The position numbers and the translations under genes are program-made. The notes under the pieces were generated by a model that had not been told where the DNA came from, did no database searches, and saw only the letters and a program-made list of their open reading frames with translations. A stretch of 11,896 nucleotides of DNA, from positions 1-11,896 of the forward strand of contig JAQGJF010000643.1 of the NCBI GenBank assembly GCA_028290765.1, given 5' to 3'. The stretch is from Tardiphaga sp. Lineage in GTDB: Bacteria; Pseudomonadota; Alphaproteobacteria; Rhizobiales; Xanthobacteraceae. Shown one piece after another: positions 5,534 through 11,772 of the stretch (positions are counted from its first letter, which is position 1; the number at the start of each line of letters is the position of its first letter).

Positions 5534-5950
5534 CTATTTTTTCGCGGATTGCGCGCGCAGCCGTTCTTCCTGCTCGCGAAGCTCGGGCGTCAAAGCCTCG
5601 CCGAAATCCTCCGCCGCAAACACCTGCCGGATTTCGATCTCGGCGCCGCCGTCGAACGGTGCGCGTTTCATCCATTCGATGGCTTCTTCCAGTGATTTGG
5701 TCTGGATCAGCCAGAACCCCGCAACGAGATCGTCGGTCAGTTTGAACGGACCGCTGTTCACGGTGTTTCGTCCGCCGGAATACTTGACCCGTGCGCCTTT
5801 CGAACTGGGATGCAGCCCCTCGCCCGCCTGCATGATGCCGGCCTTCACCATTTCTTCGTTGAATTTACCCATCGCGGTCAGCAGTTCCGTACTCGGCATC
5901 ACGCCGGCTTCGGAATCCTTGCTGGCCTTTACAATCACCATGAACCGCAT
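5534..5950 (-). CDS. YCII/DGPF-domain protein (copy 2, SGPF variant)
   Basis: The 138-residue protein is a paralogue of its downstream neighbour: MRFMVIVKASKDSEAG start, GLHPSSKGARVKYSGG (45-60), VAGFWLIQTKSLEEAIEWMKRAP (76-98) and EIEIRQVF at the domain end. The DGPF motif has become SGPF (66-69), so the acidic residue of that motif is lost. The start at 5950 is chosen because GGAG lies 7 nt upstream; an ATG two codons earlier (5956) is too close to it, and the frame is open further upstream without a ribosome binding site. It is the first gene of the tandem YCII pair, preceded by a 10-bp tandem repeat. Confidence 0.87.
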   Translation of the reverse strand: MRFMVIVKASKDSEAGVMPSTELLTAMGKFNEEMVKAGIMQAGEGLHPSSKGARVKYSGGRNTVNSGPFKLTDDLVAGFWLIQTKSLEEAIEWMKRAPFDGGAEIEIRQVFAAEDFGEALTPELREQEERLRAQSAKK

Positions 5951-5990
5951 CGTCATTCTCCGTTTTGGCGTTGGCATTCGACTATAGCCG

Positions 5991-6011
5991 GGTGACCGGC
6001 GGTGACCGCCG
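5991..6011. repeat. Tandem 10-mer with embedded palindrome upstream of the YCII pair
   Basis: GGTGACCGGC and GGTGACCGCC lie back to back (5991-6010, 9 of 10 identical). Across the junction, CGGCGGTGACCGCCG (5997-6011) is a perfect palindrome with 7-bp arms. It lies about 40 nt upstream of the copy 2 start, with TATAGT on the minus strand (5986-5981) as a possible -10. It may be a regulator site; the regulator is unknown. GC-rich chance similarity is possible. Confidence 0.4.
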
Positions 6012-6136
6012 AACGCTGGCTTCATGGATATGACGAAGGGGGTTTTGCCAGACCGACATTCCGGATGAAATTATTTCAGAGGTAATGGCGCCCTGGATGC
6101 CCCTTGGACCCTGCGGCGAGACGTCGCGAGGGCCCC

Positions 6137-7345
6137 TCAATCGTCGACCGCCTGATAGGCCGAGGTCCAGAAATCGGTGAAAACGCGCGGCGGCTGCGGC
6201 GAGTCCATCATGCGCTGGGTCAGCAGGATGCCGGTGAGCTGCTCGCGCGGGTCGGAATACCACGACGTGCCGTAGCCGCCATCCCAGCCGAACCGGCCGG
6301 GCGTCGTACAAAGATCGTCGCGCCTGGTGAAGACCGACATCCCAAAACCCCAGCCGCGGTTGTCGCCAAAGAACAATTCGGAACCCGATTTCTGCTCCGG
6401 CGTGATCTGGTCGGTCGTCATCAATTCGACCGACGGCCGCGACAGGATGCGTTCGCCTCCGGCGCGTCCGCCGTTCAGCATCATCTGTGCGAAGGCGTTG
6501 AAATCGTCGGCGGTCGAGACCAGCCCGGCGCTGCCGTTTTCAAACACCGGCGGGCTCGAAAATTTTCCGGCGACGGGATCGTCGAACACTTTCAGCTCTT
6601 GCGTCGCGTGGTCGCGGGCGTAGGCGGTTGCAAACCGGTTGAGCTTGGCTTGCGGCACGCTGAACGCCGTGTCCTTCATGCCCAGCGGCGCGAAGATGCG
6701 ATCGTGGAAGAATTCGCCGAGCGTGGTCTCGGCCGCCCGCGCGATCAAGACGCCGAGGATTTCCGTCCCACTGTTGTAAAGCCAGCGCTCGCCGGGCTGA
6801 TAGATCAGCGGCAGGCTGCCGTAGCGCTTCATCAGTTCGTCCGGCGGGAACGACGGAAACACCGGCCCTGGCGCAAAGCCGGCCTCGCCGATGGCGCGCT
6901 GCACCGGATGGCGATCCGGAAACACCATGATCATGCCGTAACCGAGACGGAAGGTCAGCAGATCGCGCAGCGTGATGGCGCGGTTGGCCGGTACGGTATC
7001 GTCGACCGGCGCGTCGATGGCGCGGAGCACCTTGCGATCCGCCAGTTCGGGCAGCCAGCGATCGACCGGCTCATCGAGCCGCAATTTGCACTGCTCGACC
7101 AGGATCATCGCGGCGACGGCGGTGACCGGCTTGGTCATCGAACTGATGCGGAAGATGGTGTCGCGCTGCATGGGCGCGCCGTCGATCGCGATGCGGCCGA
7201 TCGCGTCGACATGAACCTCGCCACGCCGGCTCACCAGGGTCACCATCCCGGGCAGATCTCCGGTTTCAACATGGCCCGCCATGACGTCATGCATGCGGCC
7301 CAGACGCGGTTTCGACAGCCCGCCGGCGCTGGTCATGTTCACCAT
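6137..7345 (-). CDS. Serine hydrolase of the beta-lactamase/penicillin-binding-protein fold (EstB-like)
   Basis: The 402-residue protein has the class C beta-lactamase-like fold shared by esterases such as EstB. The nucleophile motif SxxK is S69-M-T-K72 in FRISSMTKPVTAVAAM. The second motif is Y190 in WLYNSGTEILGVLI, and GWDGGYGTSWYSDP (353-366) stands where the KTG/HxG motif of the third strand falls. GSAGLVSTADDFNAFAQMMLNGG (271-293) is also characteristic. No signal peptide is visible, so a cytoplasmic esterase or amidase is more likely than an antibiotic-hydrolysing enzyme. GGAAGG lies upstream of the ATG at 7345. It follows the NTF2-like gene by 88 nt and may have its own promoter. The substrate is unknown. 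Confidence 0.9.
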   Translation of the reverse strand: MVNMTSAGGLSKPRLGRMHDVMAGHVETGDLPGMVTLVSRRGEVHVDAIGRIAIDGAPMQRDTIFRISSMTKPVTAVAAMILVEQCKLRLDEPVDRWLPELADRKVLRAIDAPVDDTVPANRAITLRDLLTFRLGYGMIMVFPDRHPVQRAIGEAGFAPGPVFPSFPPDELMKRYGSLPLIYQPGERWLYNSGTEILGVLIARAAETTLGEFFHDRIFAPLGMKDTAFSVPQAKLNRFATAYARDHATQELKVFDDPVAGKFSSPPVFENGSAGLVSTADDFNAFAQMMLNGGRAGGERILSRPSVELMTTDQITPEQKSGSELFFGDNRGWGFGMSVFTRRDDLCTTPGRFGWDGGYGTSWYSDPREQLTGILLTQRMMDSPQPPRVFTDFWTSAYQAVDD

Positions 7346-7433
7346 CTGATTTCCTTCCCTGAATTATCCAATTTTGCATGCTGCAGAATGACGAACCGGA
7401 TCGCACTGAGCCGACATGCCTACGACTTATTTC

Positions 7434-7802
7434 TTATGGCTGCTGCTTCATGAACACGCCATTCCGGTAACTGGCGCCGAAATAGACATCGACGCTGCGG
7501 ATCCTGTCGCCGTCAAACCGGTGAAACTCGGTGTTGCGGAATTCCTTGCCGTCGTCGTTGACGATCCGGTAGATCACGAAGGCTTCGTTGCCCTGCTCGA
7601 AAATCCGCTCGATGTCGAACAGATGGATGCGTTCGCTGTTCGGCCAGCAGCGCTCGAAATAGGTCGCCCGGTCGATGGCGTCGTCATAGGGGCTAGTGAA
7701 GGTGAAGTCGTCGGTCAGCGTCCGTTCGACCACGCCGCGGTCCTTTGACTGATAAGCGGCAAACATGCCGCGGATGATGTCCGATTTGGTTGGTGAGGCC
7801 AT
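7434..7802 (-). CDS. NTF2-like/SnoaL-type small protein
   Basis: The 122-residue protein looks like a nuclear transport factor 2-like (SnoaL/limonene-epoxide-hydrolase fold) domain. An N-terminal helix (KSDIIRGMFAAYQSKDRGVVERTLTDDFTFTSPYD, about 6-40) is followed by a curved sheet with FVIYRIVNDDGKEFRNTEFHRFDGDRIRSVDVYFG (about 75-109). Such proteins bind or convert small hydrophobic ligands; no specific role can be assigned. The ATG at 7802 is chosen because GAGGAG lies 7 nt upstream; the frame opens at a TTG two codons earlier. It starts 10 nt after the glutathione S-transferase stop, so it is almost certainly in the same operon. Confidence 0.82.
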   Translation of the reverse strand: MASPTKSDIIRGMFAAYQSKDRGVVERTLTDDFTFTSPYDDAIDRATYFERCWPNSERIHLFDIERIFEQGNEAFVIYRIVNDDGKEFRNTEFHRFDGDRIRSVDVYFGASYRNGVFMKQQP

Positions 7803-7812
7803 ATTCAACTCC

Positions 7813-8460
7813 TCAGGTCGGGAACAATTTCAGGTAAGGCTCTGCCTCCGCGAGCACGCGCGCGTAGGACGGACGCGCCTTCAGCCGGTCGAAATAGGCC
7901 GCCACGTTCTTGTGCGTGCCGCCGAACGGAAAAACCTTGTTGGCGTAAAACAGCGACGGGCAGGCCGCGCAATCGGCAAGCGTGAAATGATCGCCCATCG
8001 CCCAGGTCCGGGTCGCCATCTCCTGCTCGATCATGTCATAGGAGGTCTGCAACCGCGCCCTGGCCTCTTCCAGGCCAAACGGATCGGCTTTTTCCCGGGG
8101 CCGCAGCCGGTCGCCGACGATCTTCTGCATCGGCTCGTGCACATAGAGGTCGTAGAATCGGTCGCGGAGCCGCGTCTGCCACGCAAGGTCGGGATCCGCG
8201 GGCACGAAGGGCGTACGACCGGGATAATACCGGTCGAGATACTCGATGATGATGCTGGATTCGGGCACGGTCCGATCCCGGGCCGCGTCCCGCAGTACCG
8301 GAAACTTTCCGATCGGCCACAATTTCAGCAGCGCGGCGCGTTCGGCCTCGTTGCCGAGATCGACCATTTGCGGCGAGAACGGCGTATCGTTTTCATACAA
8401 GGCAATCAGCGCCTTCTGGCAAAACGACGCCAGTGGATGGAAATACAAGGTGAGTGACAT
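7813..8460 (-). CDS. Glutathione S-transferase family protein
   Basis: The 215-residue protein has the two-domain GST layout. The N-terminal thioredoxin fold contains SFCQKALIALYEN (12-24) with candidate catalytic S12/C14, GKFPVL with cis-Pro at 54, and the glutathione-binding E67-S68 followed by IIIEYLDRYYPG. The all-helical C-terminal domain contains the N-capping box region FTLADCAACPSLFYANKVFPF (about 159-179). It would conjugate or reduce electrophiles with glutathione in the cytoplasm. AGGAG lies 6 nt upstream of the ATG. It is the middle gene of a compact reductase-GST-NTF2 operon, with gaps of 12 and 10 nt. A related gene with a very similar helical domain may act as an isomerase rather than a transferase. 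Confidence 0.92.
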   Translation of the reverse strand: MSLTLYFHPLASFCQKALIALYENDTPFSPQMVDLGNEAERAALLKLWPIGKFPVLRDAARDRTVPESSIIIEYLDRYYPGRTPFVPADPDLAWQTRLRDRFYDLYVHEPMQKIVGDRLRPREKADPFGLEEARARLQTSYDMIEQEMATRTWAMGDHFTLADCAACPSLFYANKVFPFGGTHKNVAAYFDRLKARPSYARVLAEAEPYLKLFPT

Positions 8461-8472
8461 CCCGGTCTCCTC

Positions 8473-9015
8473 TCAGTTCGGCGCGTAGCGCAGGATGACG
8501 ATGCCGGTCGACAGTGTCCGGCTGTCGAGCAGCTTCAGTCTGGTCCGTTGCCCCGGTTTGAACAGCGGCGTGCCGCCGCCCAGGATGATCGGGTTCACGG
8601 CGATGCGGAATTCATCGATCAGCCCGTGCGGGATCAGGCTCGCCGCCAGATCGGCGCTGCCGAACAAAAAGATGTCCTTGGCGGTTTCGCGCTTCAGCCG
8701 CGCGACCGTCGCCGGTGCGTCATCGCCATGGAGCCGCGTGTTGTTCCAGCCCGATGTCGTCAGCGTGCGCGAGAACACGTATTTCGGCGCCGCATTCATG
8801 AAGTCCGCAACCTCGCCGGTGGCGCTGGGCCAATGGTTGGCCATCAATTCATAGGTGACCCGCCCGAACAGCAATCCGCCGGCGGCGTTCAACTGTTCGA
8901 TCGACAGCCGTTCCAGCTCATCGCCCCAGACATCGGAATGCCAGGAGATGTCGCGGTTCGGACCTTCCACGAATCCATCGAGCGTCATCAGATTCCACAT
9001 GATCAGCCTGGCCAT
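8473..9015 (-). CDS. RibD C-terminal/dihydrofolate-reductase-fold protein
   Basis: The 180-residue protein belongs to the DHFR-like family that shares the RibD C-terminal domain. Visible marks are MARLIMWNLMTLDGFVEGPN (1-20), LLFGRVTYELMANHWP (48-63), IFLFGSADLAASLIPHGLIDEFRI (115-138) and NPIILGGGTPLF (141-152). These NADPH-dependent reductases are mostly uncharacterised and this is not classical folate DHFR. The ATG at 9015 is chosen because GGGAAGGG lies just upstream; the frame opens 11 codons earlier without support. It leads the operon with the GST and NTF2-like genes and is divergent from an HxlR regulator 134 nt away, which probably controls it. Confidence 0.88.
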   Translation of the reverse strand: MARLIMWNLMTLDGFVEGPNRDISWHSDVWGDELERLSIEQLNAAGGLLFGRVTYELMANHWPSATGEVADFMNAAPKYVFSRTLTTSGWNNTRLHGDDAPATVARLKRETAKDIFLFGSADLAASLIPHGLIDEFRIAVNPIILGGGTPLFKPGQRTRLKLLDSRTLSTGIVILRYAPN

Positions 9016-9043
9016 GATACCCTTCCCTAAACCACTTGCATTT

Positions 9044-9057
9044 CGCAACTTGTTGCG
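9044..9057. promoter_or_regulatory. 14-bp palindromic operator between the reductase operon and the HxlR gene
   Basis: CGCAAC-TT-GTTGCG is a perfect palindrome in the 134-nt divergent gap. It lies just downstream of the predicted -10 of the minus-strand reductase operon, over its start site. It also overlaps the possible -35 (TTGTTG, 9050-9055) of the plus-strand regulator, so one bound dimer could affect both. A longer-range inverted repeat, CTTGCA (9035-9040) with TGCAAG (9081-9086), flanks it. HxlR-type regulators typically bind such divergent gaps. Confidence 0.55.
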
Positions 9058-9085
9058 TATCTACCAAACCGGTACGATATTGCAA
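9058..9085 (-). promoter_or_regulatory. Predicted promoter of the reductase-GST-NTF2 operon
   Basis: Minus strand: TTGCAA (9085-9080), 16-nt spacer, TAGATA (9063-9058). Each box matches the sigma-70 consensus at 4 of 6 positions. The inferred start falls in the 14-bp palindrome and gives a leader of about 35 nt. A facing plus-strand promoter for the HxlR gene may use TTGTTG (9050-9055), 17 nt, TACGAT (9073-9078). Confidence 0.4.
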
Positions 9086-9149
9086 GCGGTTTTTGCGGTG
9101 GCTGTTCTGCTCCTTCGAGCGGACTGGAGAAGCCGAAAAAGAAGGCCTC

Positions 9150-9653
9150 ATGAACGAAGTTCAACGCTCGGGCTGCCCGATCAATCTCACGCTCGAAGTG
9201 GTGGGCGACAAATGGAGCCTGCTGATCATTCGCGACATCATGTTCGGCAACCGCCGGCATTACCGCGAACTGCTGACCAAATCCGACGAAGGCATCTCGT
9301 CGAACATTCTCGCCGACCGGCTGAAGATGCTGCTCGACCAGGGGATCATCACCCGGGAGGACGATCCCAGCCACAAGCAGAAAGGCATCTACAGCCTGAC
9401 CGAACAGGGCATCGAGCTGCTGCCGATCCTGGCGCAGATGGCGGGGTGGGGGTTCAAGTATCTTCCGGTCTCCGAAGAACTCGGCATCCGCGCGCAATTG
9501 CTCAGCGAGGGCGGTCCGAAAATGTGGGCGGAGTTCATGGACGAACTGCGCGAGATCCATCTTCGCGTGAAGCGGCGCAGGAAATCCGGGCCCTCGGTCG
9601 GCGAGCGCTTGCAGGCGGCGTATGAGGCGGTGGTGGCGAAGCAGAAGACCTGA
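9150..9653 (+). CDS. HxlR-family winged-helix regulator with N-terminal cysteine
   Basis: The 167-residue protein carries the HxlR winged-helix domain: SGCPINLTLEVVGDKWSLLIIRDI (7-30), RRHYRELLTKSDEGISSNILADRL (35-58), then the wing LDQGIITREDDPSHKQKGIYSLTEQGIEL (62-90). C9 is the conserved N-terminal cysteine which in YodB, HypR and QsrR senses quinones and other electrophiles. The C-terminal 50 residues extend past the usual domain and are basic. The ATG at 9150 has AGAAGG upstream and gives the family N-terminus; the frame is open further upstream. It is divergent from the reductase-GST-NTF2 operon with a palindromic operator between, so it probably represses that operon and relieves repression on electrophile stress. 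The ligand and redox response are inferred. Confidence 0.92.
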   Translation: MNEVQRSGCPINLTLEVVGDKWSLLIIRDIMFGNRRHYRELLTKSDEGISSNILADRLKMLLDQGIITREDDPSHKQKGIYSLTEQGIELLPILAQMAGWGFKYLPVSEELGIRAQLLSEGGPKMWAEFMDELREIHLRVKRRRKSGPSVGERLQAAYEAVVAKQKT

Positions 9654-9675
9654 GCGACGAATCAACCGCTATTTT

Positions 9676-9691
9676 CGCAACGGGTGTTGCG
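9676..9691. terminator. Inverted repeat after the HxlR gene, possible terminator
   Basis: CGCAAC-GGGT-GTTGCG is a perfect 6-bp stem 22 nt after the HxlR stop, followed by GGATTTT and a second small stem, GCGGA-TTT-TCCGC. The U-tract is short, so termination is plausible but weak. The arms are identical to those of the 14-bp palindrome upstream of the same gene, though the spacer is 4 rather than 2 nt. Confidence 0.42.
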
Positions 9692-9756
9692 GATTTTCCG
9701 CGCCCGCGCGAGATCTCGAATGTGCCAACCTCGACAGACGGTGGCGCCAATGGTCG

Positions 9757-10650
9757 TCAGAACTCGTTGAGGAAATTCTTGTCGCGATCGAAAATGTGGG
9801 TGAGATGGCGGCTGACCGAGCGGACACGCGTCATGAATTCCAGGTCCTCATGCAGCGACAGAAACACGTCGCGGTAGACCCTCACCTCGTCTGCCAGAAC
9901 GGGGACGAGTCCCGGATTTGTCTTCGCGGAAAACAGCGGCAGCAGTCCGATGCCGGCCCCCGCGGCAACCGCGTTCTGCTGGGCATGCATGCTCGACGAG
10001 CGGAACGCGACGTTGCTCGGCTCCAATACGTCGAGCAACCAGTGCACCGGCTGAATCGCGACGAGGTCTTCGACATAATCGATGAAGGTATGCGCCGCCA
10101 GTTCCGCCCGATCCTTCGGCATGCCGCGGCGCGCCAGGTAGGCCGGGCTGGAGTAGAGCGCGAGACGAAACGATCCCAGCTTCTTCACGACCAGGCGGGG
10201 TCCTGTCGGATGGACGAAACTGATGAAGATGTCCGCTTCCCGCTTCGTCAGGCTGATGAGATGCCGTTCGGTGACGAGCTCGACGGTGATTCCGGGATTT
10301 TTCAGAGCCAGTTCGGTAAAGCGCTCGGCCAGGAAGAAGGCCGCGATGCCTTCCATCGTGGCGACGCGGACCCGCCCCATCGCCGTGGCGTTGTCCGAGC
10401 CCAGCGCCTGCGGGACCGCCGAGGCTTCCTGCTCGATGCGCTCCGCAATCGCAAACAGCCGATGTCCGTGTTCCGTCAGCACGAAACCATCCGGCTTTCT
10501 GTCGAACAATTTGACGGAGAGGCTTTTTTCCAGCTCGGCGATACGCCGGCTGACGGTCGTATGGTCGACCTTGAGCCTGCGCGCAGCCGGCGCAAGGCGA
10601 CTTTGCCGGGCCAGTTCCAGAAAGTAGACTAGGTCGTTCCAGTCGAACAC
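9757..10650 (-). CDS. LysR-family transcriptional regulator
   Basis: The 297-residue protein has the standard LysR length and layout. An N-terminal winged helix-turn-helix occupies about 14-52 (ARQSRLAPAARRLKVDHTTV, then SRRIAELEKSLSVKLFDR), followed by a linker helix and an effector domain starting near residue 92 (GRVRVATMEGIAAFFLAERF). The start is a GTG at 10650 with AGAAGG 6 nt upstream. It is divergent from the sulfite-oxidase-fold gene across 122 nt, the usual place for a LysR target, and probably activates that gene. The inducer is unknown. It converges on the HxlR gene, with a 103-nt gap. Confidence 0.93.
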   Translation of the reverse strand: MFDWNDLVYFLELARQSRLAPAARRLKVDHTTVSRRIAELEKSLSVKLFDRKPDGFVLTEHGHRLFAIAERIEQEASAVPQALGSDNATAMGRVRVATMEGIAAFFLAERFTELALKNPGITVELVTERHLISLTKREADIFISFVHPTGPRLVVKKLGSFRLALYSSPAYLARRGMPKDRAELAAHTFIDYVEDLVAIQPVHWLLDVLEPSNVAFRSSSMHAQQNAVAAGAGIGLLPLFSAKTNPGLVPVLADEVRVYRDVFLSLHEDLEFMTRVRSVSRHLTHIFDRDKNFLNEF

Positions 10651-10682
10651 GAAGCGCCTTCTTGGTTGAGCAACGATGCTTT

Positions 10683-10703
10683 GGGCAGCAAGCTGGCCTG
10701 CCC
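10683..10703. promoter_or_regulatory. Inverted repeat in the LysR/molybdoenzyme divergent gap
   Basis: GGGCAG (10683-10688) and CTGCCC (10698-10703) are perfect 6-bp arms around 9 nt, midway in the 122-nt gap. A smaller palindrome, GTTGAGCAAC (10665-10674), lies next to it. Neither is a textbook T-N11-A LysR box, though TTCTGCGGAATTA (10711-10723) has that spacing. They are candidates for the LysR site. Confidence 0.35.
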
Positions 10704-10772
10704 GGCGCCATTCTGCGGAATTAGCGTTCTGAAAGCCAGCCCCGGGCGACCGTCATCCATTGAGGAGACCAA

Positions 10773-11759
10773 ATGACGACAATGCTCGAAACAGGCACCT
10801 ACCGTTCGGTGCCGCGAAAGATCTCGCAATTGACTTCCTTCGTGACGTCGGAGCCGGATTTGTTCGTCCTCGCCCATCTGGGTATCCCCGCGATCTCGCG
10901 CGACGACTGGACCCTCTCGGTCACCGGCATGGTCGCCAGCCCCCTGACGCTGAGATTCGAAGATCTGGCCGGATTTCAGGATCATGCGCTGACGTCGTTT
11001 CACAAATGTGCCGGGAACCCGATGAAGCCAGGCGAACCGACGCCGGACCGCATCGGCAACGTCGTCTGGCGTGGTATCCGATTGCGCGACGTTCTGGTGC
11101 GCAGCGGATACGATCCGCAAGCCACGCATGTGTGGGCTGACGGCTCCGATGGCGGATCGTTCGCAGGCGTTTTGATTGCGAAATACCAGAAGGACATTCC
11201 GATCGAGAAGGCGCTGCGGGACGAGGTTCTGCTGGCCTTCGAAATCAACGGCGAGCCGCTGAGCGCCTATCGCGGCGGACCGGTGCGGCTCATCGTGCCG
11301 GGCTGGTACGGCACCAATTCGGTCAAGTGGGTCTCGGCGCTGCATCTGGCGGAGCGGCGCGCCGGCGGTCCCTTCACCACCACCTGGTACAACGACACGG
11401 ACGCGGCGGGTGTCCGACATCCGGTCTGGTCGGTGGCGCCGGATTCGGCGATCGTGACTCCCGAAACCGGTGCAATGCTCGACGCCGGCCGGGTGGAAAT
11501 TACCGGCTGGAGCTGGGGCGAGCATGATATCGCCCGGGTGGACGTCAGCATCGACGGCGGCGAAACATGGTCGGGCGCGGATCTGTCGCCCCGCATTGGC
11601 AAATCCTGGCAGGGTTTTACCGCGATACGTCACGCCGCGGCGGGCGCCCTTCGTATCGTGTCTCGCGCGACGGATGTCGAGGGGCGGACACAGCCGATGT
11701 CGGGGGCGCGAAACGCCAGCGTCGTCGTCGAAGCCTTCAGCCGGGCCGGCCCCCGTTGA
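10773..11759 (+). CDS. Sulfite-oxidase-fold molybdoenzyme, no signal peptide
   Basis: The 328-residue protein has the two domains of the sulfite oxidase family. In the molybdopterin domain (about 40-195), C79 in HKCAGNPM corresponds to the conserved Mo-ligating Cys (typically QCAGN). RGGPVRLIVPGWYGTNSVKWVSAL (167-190) is the second signature. The C-terminal dimerisation domain (about 225-322) contains VEITGWSWGEHDIARVDVSIDGGETW and IVSRATDVEGRTQPM. No heme b5 domain, Tat signal or Sec signal is seen, so it is probably cytoplasmic, or exported by a partner. The true substrate may be sulfite or another oxyanion or oxide. GAGGAG lies just upstream of the ATG. It is divergent from a LysR gene, and no cytochrome partner follows. 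Confidence 0.88.
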   Translation: MTTMLETGTYRSVPRKISQLTSFVTSEPDLFVLAHLGIPAISRDDWTLSVTGMVASPLTLRFEDLAGFQDHALTSFHKCAGNPMKPGEPTPDRIGNVVWRGIRLRDVLVRSGYDPQATHVWADGSDGGSFAGVLIAKYQKDIPIEKALRDEVLLAFEINGEPLSAYRGGPVRLIVPGWYGTNSVKWVSALHLAERRAGGPFTTTWYNDTDAAGVRHPVWSVAPDSAIVTPETGAMLDAGRVEITGWSWGEHDIARVDVSIDGGETWSGADLSPRIGKSWQGFTAIRHAAAGALRIVSRATDVEGRTQPMSGARNASVVVEAFSRAGPR

Positions 11760-11772
11760 AGGCCGCGCGACG

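Noticed and set aside
6137..7345. Antibiotic resistance beta-lactamase
   Set aside because: The SxxK and Tyr motifs are present, but there is no signal peptide and no typical class C KTG, so an esterase-like hydrolase is the safer call.
6104..7453. Plus-strand ORF of 449 codons covering the serine hydrolase gene
   Set aside because: It is fully antisense to a gene with clear catalytic motifs, has Arg/His/Gln-rich composition typical of shadow frames in GC-rich DNA, and has no recognisable domain or ribosome binding site.
8473..9015. Folate dihydrofolate reductase or trimethoprim resistance
   Set aside because: The motifs are those of the RibD C-terminal-like branch, not classical DHFR.
9622..10632. 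Plus-strand ORF of 336 codons opposite the LysR gene
   Set aside because: It is antisense to a well-supported LysR gene and begins inside the end of the HxlR gene; no protein family features.
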